Positions 9,023-18,058 of a stretch of DNA of 44,546 nt are shown in pieces (within the stretch, counting starts at the first letter, position 1; each line of letters begins with the position of its first letter). This DNA comes from Pseudomonadota bacterium (GTDB lineage: Bacteria > Pseudomonadota > Gammaproteobacteria > Eutrophobiales > Eutrophobiaceae). A program made the translations under genes and the position numbers. The DNA lies in contig JABFGI010000014.1 of NCBI GenBank assembly GCA_013112535.1, forward strand, positions 1 through 44,546, read 5' to 3'. The notes beneath the pieces are model-generated. The model searched no databases, had not been told where the DNA came from, and saw only the letters and a list, made by a program, of their open reading frames with translations.

Positions 9023-10960
9023 ATGTTAGGAATAATAAGAGATAAAGCATCAGGTTGGATTGCCGGTATTATTGTCGGCGCTTTAATAATTTCCTTCGCA
9101 TTCTGGGGGGTTAGTTCTTATTTTGGTGGTGGTGATATTTATGTTGCTACTGTTAACGATTCCAAAATTAAATATCAGGCCTTTCAGCGCGCTTTTTATT
9201 CGCTTCGTCAACAAATGCAATCAGTTTTAGGTGGTGATGCGCTTTCTTTGGAAGAAGAGGAGTTTGTTAAAGAGCAGGCCTTGCAAAATTTGGTTGATAC
9301 GGAACTGGTTAACCAGATCATTAAAGATAATGGCTTGCGTGTTACAAACAAAAAAGTGGTCGATACAATTAAAAACCTTGAGTTTTTTAAAGGTAATGAA
9401 GGATTTGATCGTAGCAAGTATGAACGAGCTGTAAGTAGCATGGGTATGGATCCGGTTTATTTTGAAGCTCAGCTGCGAATGGATTTATTATCTGAGCAGC
9501 TACAGGCCGGATTATCTGACAGTCTTTTTATACTCGATTCAGAACTCGAAAGTGTTCTTAAATTAAAGTCACAAACGCGAGATATAACCTATTCGTCTCT
9601 TAATTTAACTTCATTTGTCGATGAAACAAGTGAAGTTACAAATTCCGAAATTGAAGACTTTTATAAATCGCACCCTGAAAACTTTGCTGATCCGGAAAAA
9701 GTTAAAATTGCTTATTTGGAACTTGATGTTAGCGATTTGGCTGAAGCAATTGAAACGAATGAAGAAAGCTTACGCGAATATTATAGTAATAATAAGGATA
9801 ACTATGACGTTGCTGAACAGCGTTCAATCACTAAATTATTTATACAAACAGCAATTGAAGATGCTGATGATAATTTAAAAGAAGCAACTGAAGAAGAATT
9901 AGCAAAGGCTAAAACTGATATAGAAACCGCATTAGCAATGGTAAAGGAAGGAAAGAACTTTGAAGAAGTTTTAGAAAAATTTACCGAAGAAGGGAAGGGG
10001 TCATTACAATTTAGTGAAAATACTTTCATGCCCAGGGGCGTTTTGGAGAAGGAAATTGAAGAATTTCTTTTTAAATCAGATGAAGGTGATATTAGTGAGG
10101 TCATAGAAACAAAAAAAGGTTTTACTATTGTAAAGGTCGGCGAAATTCGCGGTGGGCCAAAAAATATTTATGAGAATGTAGCTGAACAAGTGAAGCATGA
10201 TTATAAGCAAGCGCAGGCTGAACTACAGTTTTTTGAATTAGCTGATCAATTAACGAATTTAAGTTATGAACACTCTGATACCCTTGAAGTTGCTGCAGAG
10301 GCAATAGGTCAGAAAATTATTGAAACTGACTTTTTCAGTCGTGATAGTGTTACTGATGGTGTGCTATCTAAACCCCAGGTTATATCCAATAGTTTCAATG
10401 AAGAGCTAATTAGTTCTGGTATTAATAGTGATGCCATAGAGTTATCGGATAATCATATTGTTGTTTTAAGAGTGCTGGAACATCAGATCGCTAAAACTAA
10501 AGCATTAGAAGATGTGCGTGAAGACGTTATTGCCGCTATCAGACTGGAAAAAGCAGCTAAAAAGATTAGTGAAGTCAGTGATGCGATAGTAAATCAACTT
10601 GATTCAGGTGTTAGTATAGACGCCATAGAGAGTGATGTTGAGCTTGAATGGAACACAGTTGAAAAAACAAAACGCGATAATGTTGAAGTAAACAGGTCTG
10701 TTTTACGTACTGCTTTTCAGGTTGGTGTTCCTGTAGATATGCCAATTGTTACCAGTAATCGTCTGGGTAGTGGTGACTATTCTATTGTTATAGTCTCTGC
10801 GGTATATGATGGCGAAACTTCAGAAGGCGAGGATGCTGAAAATCTAAGAAATTCTACAGACCTTGAATTAAGAAGAGCTCGAGGTACAAATGAATGGCAA
10901 GAATTTATCAAAAACGCCAAGAGTAATGCTGAGATTAAACTGTTTAAGGAAAATATTTAA
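9023..10960 (+). CDS. ppiD: Periplasmic folding chaperone PpiD (SurA/parvulin type)
   Basis: This 645-residue protein is anchored in the inner membrane by an N-terminal helix (about 12-35, GWIAGIIVGALIISFAFWGV) and faces the periplasm. A SurA-like N-terminal chaperone region (about 40-185) precedes a parvulin-like rotamase domain (about 260-375), then a helical C-terminal region. It helps newly exported proteins leave the Sec translocon. Length is close to E. coli PpiD (623). Position after hupB and the tRNAs is conserved. Its stop codon lies inside a hairpin shared with the convergent symporter gene. The start gives the expected short cytosolic MLGIIRDKAS segment. Confidence 0.93.
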   Translation: MLGIIRDKASGWIAGIIVGALIISFAFWGVSSYFGGGDIYVATVNDSKIKYQAFQRAFYSLRQQMQSVLGGDALSLEEEEFVKEQALQNLVDTELVNQIIKDNGLRVTNKKVVDTIKNLEFFKGNEGFDRSKYERAVSSMGMDPVYFEAQLRMDLLSEQLQAGLSDSLFILDSELESVLKLKSQTRDITYSSLNLTSFVDETSEVTNSEIEDFYKSHPENFADPEKVKIAYLELDVSDLAEAIETNEESLREYYSNNKDNYDVAEQRSITKLFIQTAIEDADDNLKEATEEELAKAKTDIETALAMVKEGKNFEEVLEKFTEEGKGSLQFSENTFMPRGVLEKEIEEFLFKSDEGDISEVIETKKGFTIVKVGEIRGGPKNIYENVAEQVKHDYKQAQAELQFFELADQLTNLSYEHSDTLEVAAEAIGQKIIETDFFSRDSVTDGVLSKPQVISNSFNEELISSGINSDAIELSDNHIVVLRVLEHQIAKTKALEDVREDVIAAIRLEKAAKKISEVSDAIVNQLDSGVSIDAIESDVELEWNTVEKTKRDNVEVNRSVLRTAFQVGVPVDMPIVTSNRLGSGDYSIVIVSAVYDGETSEGEDAENLRNSTDLELRRARGTNEWQEFIKNAKSNAEIKLFKENI

Positions 10961-10975
10961 TCAGGTATTTTCCTT
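10946..10975. terminator. Bidirectional hairpin spanning both stop codons of ppiD and the symporter gene
   Basis: AAGGAAAATA (10946-10955) and TATTTTCCTT (10966-10975) form a perfect 10-bp stem with a 10-nt loop. The TAA of ppiD (10958-10960) and the TGA of the minus-strand gene (10961-10963) sit in the loop and touch each other. The arms end both proteins with Lys-Glu-Asn. AT-rich arms supply U-runs on each strand, so it can plausibly terminate both transcripts. Confidence 0.65.
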
Positions 10976-12175
10976 CGGTAAGTAGGATTCAATTACTGCT
11001 GCACCTACGCTGTCACCCCAGACATTAACGGTTGTTCTGAATCTATCCAGAAACCAATCTACGGCCAGGATTAATCCAATGCCTTCTGCAGGTAAGTTAA
11101 CTGCTTCCAGTACAATTAACATTGTCACTAATCCCGCTTGAGGTATACCGGCTGCTCCGATAGCGGCTAATGTAGCAGTAACAAATATAATAGCCTGCTC
11201 ACCTAATCCCATTGAGATGCCGTAAGCCTGGGCAATAAACATGACAGCAACCGATTCATAAAGTGCCGTTCCATCCATATTGATTGTGGCGCCGATAGGC
11301 AGCACAAATTTTATTGAACGTTTATCGACGCCTGCTTCCAATGCGCATTCCATTGTTAAAGGTAAGGTCGCTGATGAACTGGCGGTACCAAACGCAGTTA
11401 TTAAAGCGCGTAATAATTTGAATAAATAGTCTCGACCTTTTTTACTGAACACTATGAGAATAGTAAACAGCACGATAAAGTGAATTGAAAGGCCAAGAAT
11501 AACGGTGAAACAATAACTACCTACAGCAAGCAATTCTTGTTGAATAGCCTGTGCACCGCCTGCGCTTCCTATTTTCCCTGCAATCAAAGCAAAAATACCA
11601 ACGGGTGCAAAAACCATAACCCAGATAACCAATTTCATCATGACTTCATTTAAGCCATCGAAAAATTTAATAATGGTTACATTTTTATCACCAATCGTAG
11701 TTAATGCCGCAGCAAATAACAGTGAGAAGACAATTAAGGGTAATAACTGCATATTAGCTGCTGCACTAATAACATTAGGGCTTATTAAAGAACGTATGAT
11801 CTCTACAAATCCTGTGTCAGATTTATTTGTAATCTGTTCTGTGAGTTCAGAAGTTGCTTGTCCGACTCCAACGCCCGGTTGAATCAGGTTAACGACAAAC
11901 AAGCCAATTAATACCGCAATAGCAGTTGTTGCAGCATAGTAAAGCAACGTCATGCCGCCGACTTTACCTAATTTACGTATATCGCCTAGTGAAGTGACAC
12001 CGCTGATAACAGCTGCAATGATTAAAGGCACGATCATCATTTTAAGGGCGTCAAGAAAGAGGTCGCCGATCCAGGCTACGGCGACCATTTTGGAGCCATA
12101 CAGACAACCGCTGATAATACCCGCGACAGCACCAATTAAAATGGCAATAATCAGTTTGTTTTCACTGGCAGCCAT
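10961..12175 (-). CDS. Dicarboxylate/amino acid:cation symporter (DAACS family)
   Basis: This 404-residue inner-membrane protein has the family hallmarks: a Ser-rich re-entrant stretch ASSSATLPLTM, the cation and substrate-binding motif INMDGTAL, and a second hairpin AAGIPQAGLVTM. The family (GltP, DctA, GltPh) couples Na+ or H+ to uptake of glutamate, aspartate or C4-dicarboxylates. The exact substrate cannot be read here. Eight hydrophobic helices plus hairpins fit the length. It starts 31 bp after the fabI stop, so both may be co-transcribed. Its C-terminus shares a hairpin with ppiD. Confidence 0.9.
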   Translation of the reverse strand: MAASENKLIIAILIGAVAGIISGCLYGSKMVAVAWIGDLFLDALKMMIVPLIIAAVISGVTSLGDIRKLGKVGGMTLLYYAATTAIAVLIGLFVVNLIQPGVGVGQATSELTEQITNKSDTGFVEIIRSLISPNVISAAANMQLLPLIVFSLLFAAALTTIGDKNVTIIKFFDGLNEVMMKLVIWVMVFAPVGIFALIAGKIGSAGGAQAIQQELLAVGSYCFTVILGLSIHFIVLFTILIVFSKKGRDYLFKLLRALITAFGTASSSATLPLTMECALEAGVDKRSIKFVLPIGATINMDGTALYESVAVMFIAQAYGISMGLGEQAIIFVTATLAAIGAAGIPQAGLVTMLIVLEAVNLPAEGIGLILAVDWFLDRFRTTVNVWGDSVGAAVIESYLPKENT

Positions 12176-12206
12176 AATGTAATCAGTTTTTTATCTAGTA
12201 TTGCTT

Positions 12207-12983
12207 TTATCCCATTCCTATGGAGTTAAAACCATTATCGACATAGGTAATTTCACCGGTAATTGCCGAGGCATAATCAGAACACATGAACGCTGCAACA
12301 TTGCCGACCTCGTCAATGGTAACATTGCGTCTCATTGGAGATACTTTTTCAACATGATTCAGGAAGTCACGCATGCCGCTTATGCCTGAAGAAGCCAAGG
12401 TTTTGATTGGCCCAGCTGAAATGGCATTCACTCGTATGCCTTCTGGCCCCAGGCTGGAAGCCATATACCGCACATTTGCCTCAAGACTGGCCTTGGCGAC
12501 ACCCATGACATTGTAATTTGGCATAGCGCGAACTGCACCGATATAACTTAGCGTTAGCATTGAGCCGTTTCGACCTTTCATCATCTCTCTGGAAGCATCG
12601 CCGAGTGCAGCAAAACTATATGAGCTGATTTCATGAGCCGTTAAAAAACCATCACGGGTTACATTTTCAAGGTAATCACCATCAAGCTGCTCTTTTGGAG
12701 CAAAAGCGACTGAATGGATTAATATATCCAGTCCGTCCCAATAATCGTCCAAATGGTCGAAAACGCCCTGAATTTCTTCGTCTTTAGCTACGTCACACGG
12801 CACAACAATTTCCGAATCCAGTTCAGCAGCAAATTTTTCAACTCGGCCACGTAATTTGTCATTTTGATATGTAAAGGCTAATTCAGCACCTTCACGGTGC
12901 ATTGCCTGCGCAATTCCCCATGCAATTGACCTGTTACTGGCAACACCAACAATTAATGCACGTTTATTATCAAGTAATCCCAT
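12207..12983 (-). CDS. fabI: Enoyl-[acyl-carrier-protein] reductase (NADH)
   Basis: This 258-residue short-chain dehydrogenase-type enzyme performs the last reduction of each fatty-acid elongation cycle (trans-2-enoyl-ACP to acyl-ACP). The nucleotide-binding stretch [13 protein letters not shown] and the catalytic set Tyr147, Tyr157 and Lys164 ([12 protein letters not shown]) correspond to E. coli 146/156/163. Residue 93, next to the inhibitor pocket, is Ala where E. coli has Gly. An AAGGA Shine-Dalgarno precedes the ATG. It is divergent from the transporter operon at 13107, with a 123-bp promoter gap. The symporter gene follows it. Confidence 0.96.
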   Translation of the reverse strand: MGLLDNKRALIVGVASNRSIAWGIAQAMHREGAELAFTYQNDKLRGRVEKFAAELDSEIVVPCDVAKDEEIQGVFDHLDDYWDGLDILIHSVAFAPKEQLDGDYLENVTRDGFLTAHEISSYSFAALGDASREMMKGRNGSMLTLSYIGAVRAMPNYNVMGVAKASLEANVRYMASSLGPEGIRVNAISAGPIKTLASSGISGMRDFLNHVEKVSPMRRNVTIDEVGNVAAFMCSDYASAITGEITYVDNGFNSIGMG

Positions 12984-13106
12984 TTATTTATCCTTCTTGA
13001 AGCTTGTTTGTGAATTTTCTTATTAATATAACATCAAAGTGTACAGAAAAATGCTCATGTTTATAATGCACCAGTGACGACAATAACCATAAAAATAATA
13101 AATCGA

Positions 13107-15257
13107 ATGAAGTCGAGTTTAAGTTGGCTATTTATCTGTTCTTTTCTGCTTTTGGCCGCTTGCCAACAATCTGCCTGGAATAATCCCTATCCGGAGCAGG
13201 ATTCGTCCAAACGTATTTATTACGATTCATTTTCCGAGCGCCCCAAGCATCTGGATCCGGTAAGTTCATATAGCGCCAATGAATATGTCTTTCTGGGACA
13301 GATATATGAACCGCCGTTGCAATATCATTTTTTAAAACGGCCATATGAATTAATACCGCTTACAGCTACAGAGTTACCGCAACCGATATATCTAGATGGC
13401 GAAGGCCGTGTTTTATCGCAAGATACAGAGTCGGGAAAAATTGATCAGGTCAAATACAGGATATCGATTAAACCCGGAATTTTATTTCAGCCCCATCCTG
13501 CTTTTGCGAAAGATGCGAGTGAAAACTATCTTTACCATGATTTGACACCGAAAAAATTAGAAAATATTCATGCGTTGTCAGATTTTAAAACGGTTGGCAC
13601 ACGCGAATTACTGGCAAAAGATTATGTTTATCAAATAAAAAGAATGGCTCACCCGAAAATTCACTCTCCGATAGCGGGTTTAATGGGTAAATACATTGTT
13701 GGACTGAATGAACTCGCAGAAGAACTGCATAAACTTGATTTACCAAACTCAAATTATATCGACCTGAATCAATATGAATTGCCAGGCGTTAAAATCATTG
13801 ATGACACAACATTTGAAGTAACACTTAAACAAAAATATCCACAATTTTTATATTGGTTATCGATGTCATTTTTTGCCCCCATGCCCTGGGAAGCAGATTT
13901 CTTTTATTCGCAAGCAGGAATGGTAGAAAAAAATATTACGCTTGATTGGTATCCCGTTGGCACAGGGCCATTTATGTTGACAGAAAACAACCCTAATCGA
14001 CGTATGGTGCTTGAACAAAATCCCAACTTCAGAGGAGAAGCTTATCCTGAAAAAGGAGATGAAGGTGATGAAGTATTAGGCCTGCTTGAAGATGCGGGTA
14101 AAACAATGCCGTTTATAGATAAAGCAATTTACAGTCTTGAAAAAGAATCCATTCCTTCATGGAATAAATTCCTTCAGGGGTATTATGATACTTCAGGTAT
14201 TGTTTCTGATAGTTTTGATCAAGCTGTTCAGTTTAATGCTCAGGGTGATGCCGAACTTACTGATGAAATGCAGGAAAAAGGGATTCGTTTAATTACTGCA
14301 ATAACTACGTCGACTTATTATATGGGTTTTAATATGGCAGATGATGTAATCGGTGGTGATAGCGAACGTGCCATGCTGTTAAGACGTGCGATTTCAATTG
14401 CTGTTGATTACAAAGAATATATTTCTATTTTCGCTAATGGACGTGGCAAACCAGCTCAAGGTCCGATTCCACCGGGTATATTTGGTGCTTTAGAAGATGA
14501 AGCAGGTATTAATCCGTATATTTATAAATGGGAAAATAATAAAGCGGTAAGACGCGATATTGAAGAAGCAAGACGATTGATGGTTCAGGCCGGTTATCCC
14601 AATGGTCGAGAACAAACAACCGGTAAACCTTTGGTATTACATCTGGATACACCAGCGGCAGGACCCGGTGCGAAAGCCGGATTTGACTGGATACGTAAAC
14701 AATTTTCAAAATTAGGAATTAATCTTGTTATACGTGCAACTGATTATAATCGATTCCAGGAAAAAATTCGTAAAGGTACAGCACAAATGTATCAATGGGG
14801 CTGGAATGCAGACTATCCAGATCCAGAAAATTTCATGTTTTTACTTTATGGACCTAACGGCAAAGTTAAGTATCAAGGAGAGAATGCTTCGAACTATAGT
14901 AATGCTGAATTCGATAAATTGTTTAATCAAATGAAAAGTATGAATAACTCTCCGGAAAGACAGGACATCATTAATCAAATGGTAGCGGTTGCCAGGAAAG
15001 ATGCTCCCTGGTTATGGGGGTTTCATCCGGTTGGCTTTTCCTTGCATCATGAGTGGTACCACAATGCAAAACCAAACCTGATGGCTAATAACAAACTAAA
15101 GTATCGCCGTATTGAACCTGGTATAAGAACAGATAAACGAATTGAATGGAATAAACCTGTCTGGTGGCCAGTCGCTTTGTTATTCGTATTATTGGTTGTT
15201 ATTTTATTACCTGCCATTATTTCTTATCGTCGTAGAGAGAAGCAATCAATCTTATGA
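13107..15257 (+). CDS. Peptide-type ABC transporter substrate-binding lipoprotein with C-terminal membrane anchor
   Basis: This 716-residue family 5 extracellular solute-binding protein (SBP_bac_5) is the YejA/OppA-like component of the following permeases. From ATG 13107 the protein starts with a lipoprotein signal, hydrophobic core then lipobox LAAC (Cys19). A GTG at 13074 would add 11 residues, but a TATAAT at 13062-13067 would place the transcript start near that codon, so I prefer 13107. Unusually, the C-terminus carries a membrane helix (WWPVALLFVLLVVILLPAII) and a basic tail YRRREK. Its stop codon overlaps the next start (ATGA). A large periplasmic substrate such as a peptide is likely; specificity is unknown. 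Confidence 0.85.
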   Translation: MKSSLSWLFICSFLLLAACQQSAWNNPYPEQDSSKRIYYDSFSERPKHLDPVSSYSANEYVFLGQIYEPPLQYHFLKRPYELIPLTATELPQPIYLDGEGRVLSQDTESGKIDQVKYRISIKPGILFQPHPAFAKDASENYLYHDLTPKKLENIHALSDFKTVGTRELLAKDYVYQIKRMAHPKIHSPIAGLMGKYIVGLNELAEELHKLDLPNSNYIDLNQYELPGVKIIDDTTFEVTLKQKYPQFLYWLSMSFFAPMPWEADFFYSQAGMVEKNITLDWYPVGTGPFMLTENNPNRRMVLEQNPNFRGEAYPEKGDEGDEVLGLLEDAGKTMPFIDKAIYSLEKESIPSWNKFLQGYYDTSGIVSDSFDQAVQFNAQGDAELTDEMQEKGIRLITAITTSTYYMGFNMADDVIGGDSERAMLLRRAISIAVDYKEYISIFANGRGKPAQGPIPPGIFGALEDEAGINPYIYKWENNKAVRRDIEEARRLMVQAGYPNGREQTTGKPLVLHLDTPAAGPGAKAGFDWIRKQFSKLGINLVIRATDYNRFQEKIRKGTAQMYQWGWNADYPDPENFMFLLYGPNGKVKYQGENASNYSNAEFDKLFNQMKSMNNSPERQDIINQMVAVARKDAPWLWGFHPVGFSLHHEWYHNAKPNLMANNKLKYRRIEPGIRTDKRIEWNKPVWWPVALLFVLLVVILLPAIISYRRREKQSIL

Positions 15258-16231
15258 TGACATATATCTTACGACGGATAGCTTATTCAATACCGATATT
15301 AATCGGCGTGAATATTATTACCTTTGTTTTGTTTTTTGTCGTTAATACACCTGATGATATGGCACGTATGCAACTTGGCGCAAAACATGTTAGCGAAGCT
15401 GCAATAAATAAATGGAAAGAGGAACGTGGTTATGACAAACCGATTCTATGGAATAGTGAAGCACAAGCAACAGAAAAGATAACTGATACTATTTTCTTTC
15501 AAAATTCAGTGAAATTGTTTTTATTTGATTTTGGCAGTTCTGATAGTGGTCGTGATATTAGTTATGATATAAGCCAACGTATGTGGCCCAGTCTATCTAT
15601 TACTGTTCCCAGTTTAATACTCGGTTTAATAGCTTATATTACTTTTGGTTTAATACTCGCGTTTTTTCGGAGCAGTTATATCGATGTAACCGGTGTTATT
15701 CTTTGTGTTGCAATGATGTCTATTTCTGGCTTGTTTTATATTATTGGCGGGCAATACCTGATTGGCAAGGTTTTACATCTGGTACCAATATCCGGATATG
15801 ATGTCGGGTTTAACGCAATAAAATTTACAATATTACCGATACTAATTGGCCTGGTGGGTGGAATAGGTGCAAGCACACGTTGGTATCGAACCATTTTTCT
15901 TGAAGAAATGGGTAAAGATTATGTACGTACAGCCAAAGCTAAAGGTTTATCTGAAGTCATCGTATTGTATAAACATGTTCTATCGAATGGACTTATTCCA
16001 ATACTTACCGGTGTCGTTGTTATATTACCGAGTTTATTTATTGGTAGTTTGATTGTTGAATCCTTTTTTGCCATTCCCGGTCTGGGTAGTTATACGATAG
16101 ATGCAATTAGCGCTCAGGATTTTGCCATTGTTCGTTCAATGGTATTTTTGGGGTCGGTGTTATACATCATCGGTTTGATTTTGACCGATATATCATACAC
16201 CCTGGTTGATCCCAGAGTGAGGCTTAATTAA
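15254..16231 (+). CDS. ABC transporter permease (OppB/YejB type)
   Basis: This 325-residue inner-membrane permease carries an N-terminal helix typical of OppB-like proteins (ILRRIAYSIPILIGVNIITF). The BPD_transp_1 domain (about 110-320) holds the EAA-type coupling loop EEMGKDYVRTAKAKGLSE and ends IPGLGSY...DPRVRLN. It pairs with the next permease to form the channel for a peptide-like solute. Its ATG overlaps the binding-protein stop by four bases and the next gene starts two bases after its stop, so the genes are translationally coupled. Confidence 0.9.
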   Translation: MMTYILRRIAYSIPILIGVNIITFVLFFVVNTPDDMARMQLGAKHVSEAAINKWKEERGYDKPILWNSEAQATEKITDTIFFQNSVKLFLFDFGSSDSGRDISYDISQRMWPSLSITVPSLILGLIAYITFGLILAFFRSSYIDVTGVILCVAMMSISGLFYIIGGQYLIGKVLHLVPISGYDVGFNAIKFTILPILIGLVGGIGASTRWYRTIFLEEMGKDYVRTAKAKGLSEVIVLYKHVLSNGLIPILTGVVVILPSLFIGSLIVESFFAIPGLGSYTIDAISAQDFAIVRSMVFLGSVLYIIGLILTDISYTLVDPRVRLN

Positions 16232-16233
16232 TA

Positions 16234-17637
16234 ATGCCGGTTATCTTTATCACTGATGCGTTTATCTTTTTGCTAGTCTTTATGGTTCTGGCTTTTGTTT
16301 TATATGCAAGAAAACATGAGCATCTTAGTGCGCCATGGAAAGATGTGGCGCGACGACCAATAGCAATGTCGGCCGCAATTTTTCTTGCAGTTTATGTCGT
16401 GATTGGTTTGATTGATTCTTTACACTTTCATCCAAAGCTGGAAGACACAAAATCAGATAAAACGATATATTCAACCGAAATATTAAGTGTGCTTGATATA
16501 GTATTAAATGACCTTCGTCAGAATACGGAAAGGACATATTCAGCACCTTTAGCAAGTTATGCTTTTGCAAAGGAAATGATCGAGTTGCCTGATGGGAAAC
16601 AAACTCGTGATTATCCCCGTTTAAAATACGGTGGTGCGCATCTTGATGATCCTGAATCTGAAGGAAGTAGTGATATAGCGAAACGTTTAGTTTCTGGTTT
16701 GATCTCAGGCCTACTAATCAGTTTGATGCTTATATTTTCAGTTATATTTCAATTAAAGAAAAAACCTGAAGAACCATTTAAAGTAACTTTACAAAAATGT
16801 ATAAAGGATGAATTAGATATTCCCTGGTATGCTATTTTCATTACACTCACCTTTATTACACTTGTTATTTGTTGTGTTTATAGTCTTGCGCAGCATTACC
16901 ATGTTTTTGGAACAGATAAGGTCGGACAGGATGTGTTATATCAATCATTGAAAAGTATTCGCACTGGATTGGTAATAGGTACATTAACAACATTAGTCAT
17001 GTTGCCATTTGCTATTATGATGGGTCTGATGGCCGGTTATTTTCGTGGCTGGATTGATGATGTAATTCAATATCTTTATACCACCTTGAATTCAATTCCG
17101 AGTGTATTATTAATCGCTGCTTCTATTTTATTATTGCAAGTTTATATCAGTAACCATGAAGCCGATTTTACCAGTCTTGAACAACGTGCAGATTTAAGAC
17201 TATTGTTTCTTTGTATTATTCTGGGTATTACCAGTTGGACAGGTTTATGTCGTTTACTTAGAGCAGAAACATTAAAATTAAGAGAAGTAGATTACGTTCA
17301 GGCAGCACAGGCATTCGGCGTTGGTAACATAACTATTATGTTGCGACACTTGTTACCCAACGTTATGCATATTGTAATGATTTCTATCGTACTTGATTTT
17401 AGTGGACTGGTATTAGCAGAAGCCGTACTTTCCTATATTAATATTGGCGTTGATCCAAGTATGTACAGTTGGGGAAATATGATTAATAGTGCTCGACTGG
17501 AAATAGCGAGAGATCCGGTGGTCTGGTGGTCATTAGCGGCAGCTTTTATATTTATGTTTATTCTTGTGCTGGCGGCAAATTTGTTTTCCGATGCAGTACG
17601 GGATGCATTCGACCCTCGTTTACGTGGTGATATTTAA
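16234..17637 (+). CDS. ABC transporter permease (OppC/YejE type), enlarged N-terminal half
   Basis: This 467-residue second permease is clearly longer than the usual 300-350. Helices near 2-23 and 43-62, a polar loop of about 85 residues, and further helices near 150-170 and 195-215 precede the OppC-typical FGTDKVGQDVL. The BPD_transp_1 core then follows with the EAA loop (LREVDYVQAAQAFGVG). It ends DAFDPRLRGDI, the standard OppC C-terminus. The extra helices and loop may contact the membrane-anchored binding protein; that is inference. It lies 17 bp ahead of the thioesterase gene. Confidence 0.88.
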   Translation: MPVIFITDAFIFLLVFMVLAFVLYARKHEHLSAPWKDVARRPIAMSAAIFLAVYVVIGLIDSLHFHPKLEDTKSDKTIYSTEILSVLDIVLNDLRQNTERTYSAPLASYAFAKEMIELPDGKQTRDYPRLKYGGAHLDDPESEGSSDIAKRLVSGLISGLLISLMLIFSVIFQLKKKPEEPFKVTLQKCIKDELDIPWYAIFITLTFITLVICCVYSLAQHYHVFGTDKVGQDVLYQSLKSIRTGLVIGTLTTLVMLPFAIMMGLMAGYFRGWIDDVIQYLYTTLNSIPSVLLIAASILLLQVYISNHEADFTSLEQRADLRLLFLCIILGITSWTGLCRLLRAETLKLREVDYVQAAQAFGVGNITIMLRHLLPNVMHIVMISIVLDFSGLVLAEAVLSYINIGVDPSMYSWGNMINSARLEIARDPVVWWSLAAAFIFMFILVLAANLFSDAVRDAFDPRLRGDI

Positions 17638-17654
17638 CTTACAGAAGAGATGCT

Positions 17655-18056
17655 ATGGCAAAAGTAAAATTACCTAAAGACAAACAGCCTGCTATTAAAA
17701 TTGCTGCAATGCCTAAAGATACTAATCCAGGCGGTAGTATTTTTGGTGGTTGGATTATGTCTCAAATTGATATTGCTGCGAGCATTATTGCATTAGAACG
17801 TGCAAAAGGACGAGTTGTAACAGTAGCAGTTAATTCAATAGAGTTTCACGAACCGGTATTTGTCGGAGATGTTGTTAGTTGTTATACCGATATTGTTAAA
17901 ACTGGAAATACCTCAATAACAGTAAAAGTTGATGTTTATGCAGAACGAAACCCATCAAATAAAGAAACAGTAAAAGTGACTCAAGCTACATTGACGTTTG
18001 TTGCTTTAGATGAAAATAGACGACCACGACAATTACCTGATCTGGATAAAAAATAA
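17655..18056 (+). CDS. Acyl-CoA thioesterase (hotdog fold, YciA-like)
   Basis: This 133-residue protein has the hotdog thioesterase pattern of the YciA/BACH group: NPGGSIFGGWIMSQIDIAA near 24-42, whose Asn/Asp region is catalytic in the family, then VTVAVNSIEFHEPVFVGDVV and a TLTFVALDENRRPRQLP tail. It hydrolyses acyl-CoA to fatty acid and CoA in the cytosol; chain preference is unknown. The odd point is location: it sits between the second permease and the ATPase of a peptide-type ABC operon (17 and 2 bp gaps), so it is made with the transporter. An AGAAGAG Shine-Dalgarno is present. Confidence 0.88.
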   Translation: MAKVKLPKDKQPAIKIAAMPKDTNPGGSIFGGWIMSQIDIAASIIALERAKGRVVTVAVNSIEFHEPVFVGDVVSCYTDIVKTGNTSITVKVDVYAERNPSNKETVKVTQATLTFVALDENRRPRQLPDLDKK

Positions 18057-18058
18057 TT

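Noticed and set aside
12207..12983. Acquired triclosan resistance in FabI from Ala93
   Set aside because: Ala at this position occurs naturally in sensitive FabI proteins such as that of S. aureus; no basis for a resistance call.
13074..13106. GTG start adding 11 residues to the ABC binding protein
   Set aside because: It would displace the lipoprotein signal from the N-terminus, and a TATAAT at 13062-13067 would start transcription about there.
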